Below the pieces are notes generated by a model, which was given only the letters and a program-made list of their open reading frames with translations, did no database searches and was not told where the DNA came from. A stretch of DNA of 64,000 bases from Chionis minor. Taxonomy: Eukaryota > Chordata > Aves > Charadriiformes > Chionididae. The number at the start of each line of letters is the position of its first letter. The first letter of the stretch is position 1. The position numbers were made by a program, and so were the translations under genes. Positions 13,441-23,660 of the stretch are shown in pieces. Location of the stretch: the NCBI GenBank assembly GCA_013398295.1, contig VZSF01001524.1, positions 1,459,186 through 1,523,185 on the forward strand. Reading direction: 5' to 3'.

Positions 13441-16400
13441 GCGCATAGCACCAAAGGCCTTAGAGAACCCCCAAAGGTTACTCTCAAGATCTCCTGGTGG
13501 CATCTTCTAAGTTCAGCAACATGTAAGTATGGTTGAGATCTATTTTCAGAAACAGTTTACCTTTTGCTTATTTACATTTATGTATCTTTAATATTCAAAG
13601 TCACTGGAAAGAATGTACTGTAGCCTTATCATTCCTGTGTGTCTCTTTAGCTGGCAAACTGGCACAGCTCTTGAAGTGGAATGGGGATATTTTAGACCAC
13701 TGGAGCTGGTGCAATTTTGCAGGAACTTCTTGGATCAGTGGGACTAATTCTCTGGTTGCAGGATCCTACAACAACATGAAATCCCTACTATGGAACTTTG
13801 CTTTAGAACCGATTTTTCTCCCTCATCTATGGGGGAAGGCTGCTGCAAACTCTCAGTATGATTATGATAAAAAACTTTAGTCTGTCTTTCAGCCTGTATT
13901 TATTTCAGGCAAATTTATATAGGTTTCTTTTTGGGTTGCCATTTTCCTTCAACTTAAAGGACTTTTCTTCCACTCTGGTGTTTATCTTCCAGTGGAATTT
14001 GTAGAGATATACAAACTGCTCTCAGCTTTCACGTTAACATACTGAACAAGCCAAGCTCTTCTATTCTCCTTTTGTAAGATGGCTTTACAAGGTAACTTGT
14101 GATCCTAGCCACCTTTGTCATCTATGTTTTTTCTGAGTTTTTCTTGAAGATGTTGTCTACAAGTCCGGTTAGTGGTAGAATTTTTTGATGCTTTAGCAAT
14201 GTTGTTTTAAATAGTCCAAAATAAACTGCTATAGGGATAAAATAACATACTGCATCATTGTTTACATCTGAAAGGATATAAAAGACAATAACTCTTCTTC
14301 CTTCCCTCCTGAGCTATGTCTCAAAATAACTGCTGTGTATTTCAGTGCCTGATAAACACTGGAAAGAAAGAGAAATCTATTTAAAAGAGGGAGCTCACTA
14401 TTTGTTATTTCTGTGCTTGGTAAAGAGCGTAGTATGAAATCACAGCAGAAAAAGTCATTTTTATCTGGAAACCATTCAAACAGGATATGATGAAAACAAG
14501 TGAGAGACTGAGAAAAAGAAAGTAAAAATTGCCAGCATGTCCTCTCTCTCCTTGCTTTCAGCACTTACAACCCTTTCTGGGGACACACAGGAAAGAAAGG
14601 ACCATGGTTCCTCTATTTTCTTTTTCTGTGTGCATTTGATTATTGCAGTTGTTTTCTTGTACCTTTTGTATTCTCAGCTGCTTGCATGCAATTAAATGCA
14701 AGTCTGCACTCTCTACATTGAGAAAACAACCTATTTTCCAGTAAAGCTGGTGAACTTTCATGAATTTTAACACACATAATGAATGCATGCTTAAAAATAG
14801 TTAATCAAATTTGAGACTTATATGGCCATAAAGTGTACAAAAAGAAACAATTTCACCCTGGTTTTCAAATTGCAAAAGGTTAATTGATAGACTAGCAAGT
14901 CGATTCTTTACACACCAGAAGCTGGGCATGACAGGTGACTATAGAGGAGGGCAGACCAACATGAATGACTTCAAGCCAGCTTGGTTGCAGATGGGTTGTA
15001 GCAGCTGAGAGCACTGGACAGATTACAGGCTTGCCCAGAAAAGCTTGGTTATGCTGGAGGATAGTTTTGTCCTGAGCTCCATAGTAGCCTAGCTGCTTGC
15101 ATCCCAATAGGACTTTCAAGTTATTTCAGGTATTTTGCTGTCATCAGAATTTAGATACATCATTTCTTGATATTGGCTTTTCCTTGACTTTCTTTTGCTC
15201 ATATACATAGTCTTGAATGTACTGTATTACGACTTCGTCTCACTGAACTGTAAGTAAGAGAAGTTGTTTCAAATGTCAAGTCTGAATTATGTCCAATTCA
15301 ATCTCAAATAAGAACACCTAGAACTTCTCCCCTTCAGTTTTTCTGATTCTGCTTCACTTCATGGTAGATTCATGTTGAAATAATCCTAGATGTGCTTGAA
15401 CAGCCTTAAATGTTGCTGGGTTTTGGTTTCTTACAGTAACATAACATTAAGTTGCTGTAAGAATATACTAATATAATGTTAGAATTAAACTGCAAAGAAC
15501 AAGATCCTTACATATTTTAAATGTCTTAGAGCTATTAATGCTTTTTCTTTTCCGGTGTAATAATTCATCCATGACATATATATACACTACAAATAACTCT
15601 GGAGATGTTTTTGTATGCTGCTTAAAGCATTTTTACTCTGTTTTAAGATCTAAGTATATCAAAACATAAAGTAATGAATCAAGTGAGATGCTTAGCTACA
15701 ATGTGAATATCCTGTGTAAATAAAAAAGCAATTGACACTCACTGTTTTGTCAGCTTAATATTTGGACATCAAGAATAGCTATTTCAAGAATGTATTTAAA
15801 TCTTCACTCAGTTTTCCATGGTTGTTAAAGATTAAAGCTAAAATATTATCAGTGTGAGTTAGGAAAACAGTTAAGGTTACTTACAATTAATAACAGGTAA
15901 GAAGTTCAATTTGTAAAGGAACAATGTATTTTCTTTTTTTGTGTGTGTCAAACTTAGGCTCCATTTAAAAAGAGAATTGTAAGAATTTGGATTTTCCACC
16001 AACAGTCATCTAAATCCACTGAGTCTTTCAGGAATTTAAGTAGAAAAATTTAAAGAAGCCAAACATTTTATTTACATAGGATAAATTTCAGAATTGATGA
16101 CCTTAGTTTTCAGCTGTGCAAACCACATTCTTCACTCAGTCTCATGTTTCTTAAAATAATTTGGGATCTTGCCTCATAGAGTTTCAGAACTGTAATCCAG
16201 CAGCTGCTTTGTTTTTGCAAGAAAACTCCATGCAGTGAATGCCCTCTGCAGTGTCAGTCAAGCTGATGCAAAGTTTAGACACTGTGGCTCTTGGACTGAG
16301 GTTGGAGGTGACCTGTTCAAATGAAATTGTAGCAACGTAGCCTCAAGAATGAAGCAAGCAGCCAGGCTGTCTGAGTGTGGGTGAAATCTGATGAATTATA

Positions 16401-17155
16401 TGCTTCTTGGATCCCCTCCAGGATCCCAGTCAGTGTCAGTGTAATTTGTAAGGGCTGCGAATTCTAGAAGGAGCAACACATCATGTGCAATGTGTGTACT
16501 TTGTATTTAAAGGATCTGGGAATGCGTGAGCATTTTCTGTAGATGAAATCAGTGGGATTTAGTTTCTAAAGAAATAAAGTCCTCTGAACACTTTGCTTTG
16601 TTATTTGTCTTCTGTTAAAGCGAATGAGCTTGTCATGTTTAAAGTAACCTGTTTGATAATTGTGTCAAACTACTGTAGCAGTATGCAAAAAAATCTGAAA
16701 ACTCCAGTCTCTGGGACATGTGTTTGCCCTGCTTGTGAAGTTATCACGAGCATTTGCTGGCATAAATAGTGACTATTCGAGTGTGGAAATCAGATGTAGA
16801 TCCATGCTTCTGCAAATGAGAGCTTAGTCCCTGCAACTGTCACTGACATTGTCCGTGGGTGGCCACCCTCAGTCCTGCTTGGTATCAGAATGTCTCTGCA
16901 GGGTTATCAGGCTGTATAATTTCATGGAAAGATTTGACAAGTGTGTCCAGAGAAGCAATGAAACAGATACAACAATAGGATTTCTACTTTGCCTCTAGAC
17001 TTCTGGTCTAGAGACAACATGTATTTGGAGTGGGACGTGTAAGTAATAAGCTGATGATGCTCCAGGAAGGTGCTTGGGACTGTGGTTTTATCTGATGGCG
17101 GCTACTCTTTAAAATTTGCTCAAGAGCAGAACTTTCTGCTGCAAGGTCTTGGGCT
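13441..17155. other. No gene recognised
   Basis: This is AT-rich sequence with stops in all frames. The open frame at 13,533-13,880 (+, 115 codons) has no recognisable features. No tandem array or transposon was identified. The stretch around 15,840-16,160 is very AT-rich and free of visible repeats. Confidence 0.55.
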
Positions 17156-17325
17156 GAATCACAGAATCAAAGAATCATAGAACACCAGGTTGGAAGGGAC
17201 CTCAAGGATCATCTGATCCAATCTTTCTTTGCAAAAGCACGGTCTAGATAAGAAGGCCCAGCACTCTGTCCAGCTCAATCTTCAAAGTGGCCAAGGTTGG
17301 GGAATTCGCCACTTCCCTGGGGAGT
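17156..17325 (-). mobile_element. CR1 LINE 3' tail, truncated
   Basis: The left edge carries two imperfect copies of the CR1 terminal octamer in antisense (CACAGAAT, then AGAATCATAG). Next come the hallmark antisense tail AGGTTGGAAGGGACCTCAAG and GATCATCTGATCCAAT, then a stretch ending in GGGGAATTCGCCACTTCCCT. In sense orientation this is the extreme 3' end of a CR1 on the minus strand. Only about 170 bases remain, as expected from 5' truncation during target-primed reverse transcription. The right boundary, where similarity stops, is approximate. Confidence 0.9.
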
Positions 17326-17830
17326 TACTGGCAAAGAACAGGAGAGTGGACAAACGTCACAAGAGATTGACTGTGAACAGCCATGAGATAGGTGGACTGT
17401 TGCTTCAATATTACAACCATACTGTGTTAACCAGATTTTGTATGCTTTTGGACAATGCTTTTGGATGTTGTTTACATGTTAAATACAAATATTTTGTGGT
17501 TGTGTCTAAAATGTTGTTTTTCCACATAACAGCAGAAGCTCATATTAGACAACCGTCATGTTTATATAGGTTTCCACGTTTTATAATCTAAAACAGGCAA
17601 AGAGATCATGCAAAGGAAAGTCATAGCTAAGCCTCAACCAACAATGAAAATTGCCACCTATCTGCATGTTTAAGCATAGCAGTAAGAGAAAGAATACAAA
17701 CAGAAGAAACTCCTTGTCTAGTCTCGTACGTATTTATGTAAACGACCTCTTTTTGTGTGTCAATGAAATCATAACCTTGTAACAGTAAGGATTGAGAAGC
17801 AGTGTGAAAACTACCACACAGATGCTTGAG
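17326..17830. other. Spacer between two CR1 tails
   Basis: This is about 500 bases of AT-rich DNA without recognisable repeat text. An open frame at 17,229-17,591 (+) begins inside the CR1 tail on its non-coding strand and runs out into this spacer. It is therefore a chance frame. Confidence 0.5.
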
Positions 17831-18180
17831 AATGGACAGAATAGAACAGAACATTTCAGTTGGAAGCGATATACAACAACCATCTAGTCCAACTGCCTGA
17901 CCACTTGAGGGCTGATGAAAAGTTAAAGCATGTTGTTAAGGGAATTGTCCAAATGTTTCTTAAACACTGAAAGGTTTGGGGCATCGACCACCTCTCTAGG
18001 AAGCCTGTTCCAGGGTTTGACTGCCCTCTCTGTAGAGAAATGCTTCCTAATGCCCAGTCTAAACCTCTCCTGATGCTGCTTTGAACAATTCCTATGTGTC
18101 CTATCACAGGATACCAGGGAGAAGAGATCAGCACCTTGCTCTCCACTTCCCCTCCCTCCTCAGGAAGCTGTAGAGAGATG
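17831..18180 (-). mobile_element. CR1 LINE 3' end, second subfamily
   Basis: On the plus strand the element begins with GAATGGACAGAATAGAACAG, a variant terminal repeat. It continues with GTTGGAAGCGATATACAACA and CATCTAGTCCAACTGCCTGA, then the antisense of the ORF2 C-terminus. It ends near 18,180 at GAAGCTGTAGAGAG, a common CR1 truncation zone. The 3' wording (a GAATAGAACAGAA repeat and the CCTGACCACTT phrase) differs from the copy 500 bases to the left. The two are therefore separate insertions of different subfamilies, not one broken copy. The surviving ORF2 end is open, which suggests a moderately young age. Confidence 0.93.
17923..18114 (-). pseudogene. CR1 ORF2 C-terminal remnant (64 codons)
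   Basis: On the minus strand, 18,114 down to 17,923 reads without a stop to a terminal TAA. It contains the typical C-terminal stretch of CR1 ORF2, the endonuclease/reverse transcriptase polyprotein, beyond the polymerase domain: an RFRLGIRKHF segment, then WNRLPREVVDAP, then FKKHLDNSLNNML before the stop. None of the endonuclease or reverse transcriptase catalytic regions are present, because the element is 5'-truncated. It is a dead fragment and has no start of its own. An overlapping frame at 17,856-18,146 on the same strand is not the real CR1 frame. Confidence 0.85.
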
Positions 18181-20123
18181 CCTTTCCAATGGACATTGAG
18201 CCTAATGTGGCATGGTTGCTTGACTCTGCATTTCTTTGTGTATGCTGTTTAAACTTGTTTAAAAATTACTGCCAATGAAAACTGGTTTACTGGAAATTGT
18301 GTTGTTGGTGATAATTATCTTTATTTCCCGTTGCAGCTCATGCAAATGCAACTTGCTGTCTGAATGTCCTCATGCCCAACAAAGAATCTATAGGTTTTTT
18401 TATCCTTTCCTTACCACCACTTCAGCTACAATGTGACCCTGAAAAAATGATTTCCTACTGGCACTTCTCCTTGTTTCTCTGTTCCACATCTCTCCTCCAG
18501 GCTGCTACTCTTGGGAATAATTGTTGCATCTCCAAGGTAAAGACAGTAACTTTTTTGAGTGCTAACAAATCAGCCCTCACATTTCTCTTGCTAACAGAGA
18601 GTTCATATTATCTAGTTGTCCTAGGGGTGTTTCATTTCAATATCAGACAACGTTTAGCTGATGCATATAATTACTTTTCCTGCATGTAAAAGCAAGAACT
18701 AAATTTAAACACAGGTTGTGTATCCATTTTCTGTAAGCTTTTTTAATCAGTAGTTAATGAAACAACCTGTCATCAGGCAGCTGTACTGCTGAAATGACAT
18801 GAAAAGCAAATCCATGGAGTAAGTTTGTTTGTAGACTTTCACCTAAGTTTGGAGCTAGTGATGATTTGTTGTTTTTTCTGCAGTTTAACCTTGTTTGGTC
18901 TAGCTGGAAATGTGGCAGCAGTGATGTCAGTATTTGCCAAGAGCTATACTTTTACAGGAAACTGTAATAGACATCATTCAAGGTTTTGACAAGATTTCGC
19001 ACAGCATAGCAGGGCAATCCAGCACAAATTCATCATAATAAAAGCCTTCCATGCCCATTTTGGATGATGTGCTCATAACCTTACAGATGTGGTCCATGTG
19101 TAGCTGAATGAAACTATTCAGTTGCTGCTTTGAGCGAAATGCTTGAACACTGTGACAAATGTCTGTTAAAATGGTTTGCTGCTAACGTGGATTTAGAGAC
19201 ATTAAAATATCAACACTATATAATACAGCATAGCTTAAGGTCACAAGGCATCAGAAAGCACAGGATCAAGTATCCTAGTTTTCACAAGATTTTATTTCCA
19301 AAAACATGTTAGAGGTGGGATTCTTCTACTGCATGGTTTGGAGAGACTCGGGGGAAAGAGAAGAAAGGGTTCCTGAACTGCTCCAAATGGAAAAGAGTGA
19401 TCTGGCCCTGTTTTACTTGCAGAAGTTCAGATGTGCATTCACCCCCACTGAGCTGGTGGAAAAGTGTGTGGTCCTGGGTTACCAAGGAGCTCAGGGCCTT
19501 TGTGGTTCCCATGGCTTCTCTGAGAATTGCGTGGCAGTCCAACAGGAATCTTTTTCACCTAATACAATGGTGACCTCTAATCTGTGTATTAAAAACTCCT
19601 CACATTACTTCCTTGTTCCTTAGAATATTGTTCTCCTCTGCTCTGCAACGTTTTGTGCCCTCCAAGACTTCTCACTGTCTTTATTTTCTCCCTTTCAGGC
19701 ACTTTCTTGGAAAACTGTTATCAGTTTTGAAAGCAGATACTTCACTTTTACCTGTCTAAAGCAAAGCATTTTTCTTATAATTCCCTTCCCCCTTGGTCTT
19801 TATATTGCTTGGCACGTGGGATTTTTTGTTGGTTTTGGGTGTGTGTGTGTGTGTGTGTGTTTGGTTTTGGAATGACAGCTGAACTCGAATTTTTGAGATC
19901 AATAGTCCATGGGTGATCTTCCTTTTTCAGAATGCTAGGCAATATCCTATGGCTTCTGCTCTGTAGTAGTTATCATTAGATGATCACAAGCTTAAAATCT
20001 ATCATTGTGATTATTGCATAAAACAAAACAGTTTCATTGATGTTATTAGAAAACATGCTTCATGTGGTGAATACATAAACTTGTATCAATATGTATTAGT
20101 TGACTATGTAGTCTTCCCCCCCC
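18181..20123. other. No gene recognised; contains a GT microsatellite
   Basis: This is AT-rich sequence with two unrecognised frames of 105 codons on the plus strand (18,372-18,689 and 19,306-19,623). Neither has an identifiable domain. The right end runs into C8 and then the assembly gap. Confidence 0.5.
19839..19860. repeat. (GT)11 microsatellite
   Basis: Eleven uninterrupted GT units are flanked on both sides by TTGGTTTTGG-like text. Confidence 0.98.
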
Positions 20124-20211
20124 NNNNNNNNNNNNNNNNNNNNNNNNNNNNNNNNNNNNNNNNNNNNNNNNNNNNNNNNNNNNNNNNNNNNNNNNNNNNN
20201 NNNNNNNNNNN
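20124..20211. other. Assembly gap (88 N)
   Basis: This is a run of 88 N bases preceded directly by C8 (20,116-20,123). The homopolymer edge suggests sequencing failed in a C/G-rich or repetitive tract. The true length and content are unknown. Confidence 0.99.
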
Positions 20212-20497
20212 AAGACAACTATAGCAAAAAGAAAGGAAATAACTTGAGTAAAGAATCAATCTTGTGGGACCAAATAAATTTTCAGTGTCTCAAATAAAGG
20301 CAATGAATTATATCAAGGGTGAAAATAAATGTATCTGCAGACTCCGGTCTACATTTAATTTTTACTATAGATTCACATACTGTGTTTTTTTTACTATAAG
20401 AAGTCCAAGGTCCTCCAACGTAATACATTGGTTAAATACCAATGTATAGCCTATAGATTGATTGTAAGATGGCAACTTCCTCTTTCTTCTTTTCTTC

Positions 20498-20502
20498 TCC
20501 AC
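20498..20502. repeat. Target site duplication, left copy (TCCAC)
   Basis: Five bases immediately outside the 5'-TG of the LTR are identical to 21,116-21,120. Extending to six bases breaks the match. Confidence 0.85.
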
Positions 20503-21115
20503 TGTTATGGTTTGAGAAACCCACAAAAATTTAGTGTCATTTAGACAATTACTCTATCACCAAATGACCCCTCCGCACCCAGGAAGGGGAATCAGGAAAA
20601 AACAAGGAAACCCGAAGGTTGAAATATAAACAGAGTTAATAAAATAAGACTAGATAATTAACATTAATAACACTAAAGAACCAATATTTATCCCAATAAC
20701 AATATAAAATATACAAGGATTATACTCAGCCAATTCTATTGGTAGGAAGCAGTGCACTTCTGGCAGTGGACAGCAAATGTCGGACACTGTGATCATGATG
20801 ACTCTGGAAGGAAGGAAAGGCTTCAGGGGTCTGGCACCAGGGCCAAAAGTTCTCAGGATCACAGCTATCATAGAAGAGAGAGCTTTGCAGCAAACTTTCT
20901 AATTTATACTGAATGCGACACTCATTTTATGAAATTATCCTGTTGGCCAGCCTGGGTCAAGTGCCCGCATCGCACTCCTCCTCATCCCTGCACCTTGAAA
21001 CATACAATAGCTATAAAATAAACATCTTCACAAATTCAGACACTAGAGTCTTTAGAAGTACAATTTTCCTGAGCATTAGAAGATAAATTAGCCCTGTGTC
21101 ACGCAAACCAAGACA
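20503..21115. mobile_element. Solo endogenous retrovirus LTR, 613 bp, with 5-bp TSD
   Basis: The element starts with TGTTATGGTTTG (20,503-20,514) and ends with CAAACCAAGACA (21,104-21,115). The ends are 10/12 inverted matches and give the canonical 5'-TG...CA-3'. Directly outside, TCCAC occurs at 20,498-20,502 and again at 21,116-21,120, a perfect 5-bp target duplication. No internal retroviral sequence or second LTR lies nearby, so this is a solo LTR left by recombination between two LTRs. A 5-bp duplication fits class III (ERVL-like) elements better than 6 bp (ERVK-like). Orientation is unsettled. The minus strand begins TGTCTTGGTTTG, like known bird LTRs, and has a TATA-like AGTATAAATT (20,901-20,910). 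The plus strand has an AATAAA at 20,638-20,643. A 73-codon minus frame inside (20,650-20,871) is not a recognised gene. Confidence 0.85.
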
Positions 21116-21120
21116 TCCAC
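21116..21120. repeat. Target site duplication, right copy (TCCAC)
   Basis: Five bases immediately after the terminal CA of the LTR are identical to 20,498-20,502. Confidence 0.85.
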
Positions 21121-22618
21121 TTACTTCAGTAACGGTGTTTGCGACATGCATGGAGGTTTTAGAAAGGTTTAAACCAAAGCCACCCTTATTAGCTCCGAGG
21201 CCTCTGATTCTAAATCTTCATAGATTACATGCTTTATTTCAGCAACATTTTAAGTCAGATTACCCCATTTCTGTTGCTGTTTGGTATTACTTCGCTGTTT
21301 TGCAAATTCTATGAAATAGTGGTATCTGCCATGTCATTTTTTTCTTACCTACATACGGAAATGAACATGTAGAGGAGTGGTTTTGTTTTGGGAAGCTTCC
21401 TGGTTGATTTGGTGTCCCTGTTTTTGCATTTGTGTTAGCGCAGGCTAGGGCTTGTACTTGGAGTGGGAAAGGGTGAGGCCTTTGGAAGGCTCGGTTTGGG
21501 ATTGTAACAGTTCCCTCAAAGACCAGTTTTCTCCAAAAAGCATCGTAATACCTGAAAAAAGGTTGACGGCTATGTCGGGGTCATACTGGAGCTTCAGATG
21601 TGTCTAGTTTTCCTGGGCCCAGACGGTGAAGTAAAGAACTGAGCCTTGGCACAGATCTCATGTGCCAGCAATAGCCTCTGCCATTAAAAGGATGTTTCTT
21701 TAAATTACAATTCACTTGAGGAGAGGTAAAGCTGACAATTGTTTCCGAATGTACTGTTAGTGTGGTGATGGATGAAATCCTTAGTTTTATAGAAAAGTTC
21801 ACCATGGATATAGGTGTCAAATCCTTCTATGCCAATTGTGGTACTAAGTGCTTCACATCCTCAAGAAATCAATTTACTTTGTCCCCTGTGTTGTGCACTA
21901 AACAAGTGTCTCTTGGAAAAAATGGTTTATAACTGGCCCTCCTGTATGTCACTGGATTGTGCGCAGTCTCACACTAGTCTGTTGCTACTGTCAGCCAGCC
22001 TTGTGTGAGACATCACTGGCTCCAGAAGAACCTCCAGCGTATGAAGCCAGTGGACACAGCGCTGTCAAGTCTCAGCGATACTGAAGACATTCAAGTTCTG
22101 AGGTTGGATTTTATTACTGACTGTTTTTACATTAAAGTGCAGGAGGTGAAACTTCAAGCCATCTACTAATTCCCAGGATCCTGAGGTTGTCATGTTGTCA
22201 CAAGTTCACTGTGGAATTTTTTTCAACAGTAAGCTTGAGACACTAAGAGAAGTGGTAATGTATACCATATGGTTGCGTAAGACAGCTTTTACATCAACTG
22301 CGTTAGCAATTCCAGGAGCTGCTCTAGTTCATACTTTTCTATTCTTTCTTTTACTTGCTTTATGACAGTGCTACAGAAAAGTGAGACCAAAAGCATTGCT
22401 GCAAATCAAAACATAAGTTTTTATTTTATATGGTAAAAGCAGAGCAATCTGCTACAGTTGCATTAAAACTGAGTTGCTGCAACTTTGTAAAGATGACCAT
22501 GCAACCAGAACATTTTGCTGACAGAGATTTTTTAGGCAACCAAATTTGCTAAATGTACAAAATGCAGGCCAATCGCTCTTCAAATGTTTTGACCTACTTT
22601 CCCCTTGAACCCATTCCA

Positions 22619-22636
22619 AAATAATAATAATAATAA
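22619..22636. repeat. (AAT)6 microsatellite
   Basis: Six AAT units are followed by an A-rich stretch. Confidence 0.9.
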
Positions 22637-23259
22637 AAAATAACTATGGAGAGAGCAGATTACACAGCTCTACAATTTCACTGATGGGAATGTGAATGCC
22701 ATTAAAGTAAAAGTGCTTCCTGCTGGCAGACCAAGTATGTATTTGTGTGGTTGTAACTTCTCAATGCTCATTCAGATTTTGGGAGAGAGACAAGGCCAGG
22801 GAAGGACACTTATGCTGACTTAAACAGGGTCAGTTCATTTTAGTGGGCCCTTCTTTGAGTTTCTTTTAATTCATGTGTGTAAAAATGCACAGTGTGGCAT
22901 CTAGAATGTTTTTTAAGTAGAATCCAGTTTTCATTTTCGTATGGTTGAAGCGAAATTAAAAAAGCCTTTTTCTTATAAGTTTGTAATTTTAATTGGTTAG
23001 TGAGTCATTACTGATTGACTTCTACATTTTCATACAGATGTCTTCCTGGGTATTCTAATTTTTGATGCTTTAAAAAAAATAGTGACATAATTCTGCTGGA
23101 TGCCTCCCTTTGCCTTGTCCTTTCCATTTTAAAGTCTTTCCTTGTCTCTGGGGATGTGGGAAGGGGAGAGAGGGAAGGTGTATGTGTGCTCAGAGATGTA
23201 TTTAAGAAGCAGACCTGTAGCCTCCTCTTTTTTAAGCCCCACATAAATGCATGCGAAAT

Positions 23260-23660
23260 ATGGATAGGCTGATTTTGTCAGCTCTGAAAATATCTAAGAA
23301 CTGTGCTTTACTGGCAAAGGTATTAATGAGCTTTAAAAAGAGGAGAAGGAGTTGACAGGAAGAATTAATCCCTCCCAGCCTGAAACAAAAACCCAGAACT
23401 GCTGCATTTCCTTCCTTTCAACATCATACAAATTGTACGGTTTCAGTGTTCCTCCCTTGGTTTACCTCTCCCAGCTCCTCAGGAGAGTTATTCTGTCATT
23501 TCCAGTAGGAAGATGATTTGCATAAACCAGTTCCTTTTCATGATTAGATTCAGGAAATCAGAATTATAATCTGATGTTGGTTTGCTTTTGTCCTGGAAGT
23601 TGTTAAAATGAGTCATCTGGCAAACTCTAATTCCATTTTGAGCCATATACGGACATGTAT
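23260..23660. promoter_or_regulatory. Candidate conserved non-coding element
   Basis: This stretch contains a perfect octamer in reverse (ATTTGCAT, 23,516-23,523), an AP-1-like TGAGTCAT near 23,610, and AATTAAT and TAATGAG homeodomain-type words, and it is free of recognisable repeats. These motifs and the balanced composition are typical of vertebrate developmental enhancers, but short motifs also arise by chance. Conservation cannot be measured from one sequence. Confidence 0.2.

Noticed and set aside
16285..16320. 'GAGGTTGGAGGTGACCTGTTC' as a CR1 tail
   Set aside because: No terminal octamers and no continuing CR1 text on either side.
17229..17591. 120-codon plus frame
   Set aside because: It starts in the antisense strand of a CR1 tail and continues into unrelated spacer DNA.
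17856..18146. 96-codon minus frame over the CR1
   Set aside because: It is the wrong frame. The true CR1 ORF2 end is in another frame of the same strand, with the WNRLPREVVDAP motif.
20650..20871. 73-codon frame inside the LTR
   Set aside because: It lies wholly within LTR sequence. Such frames are not established genes and it has no recognised function.
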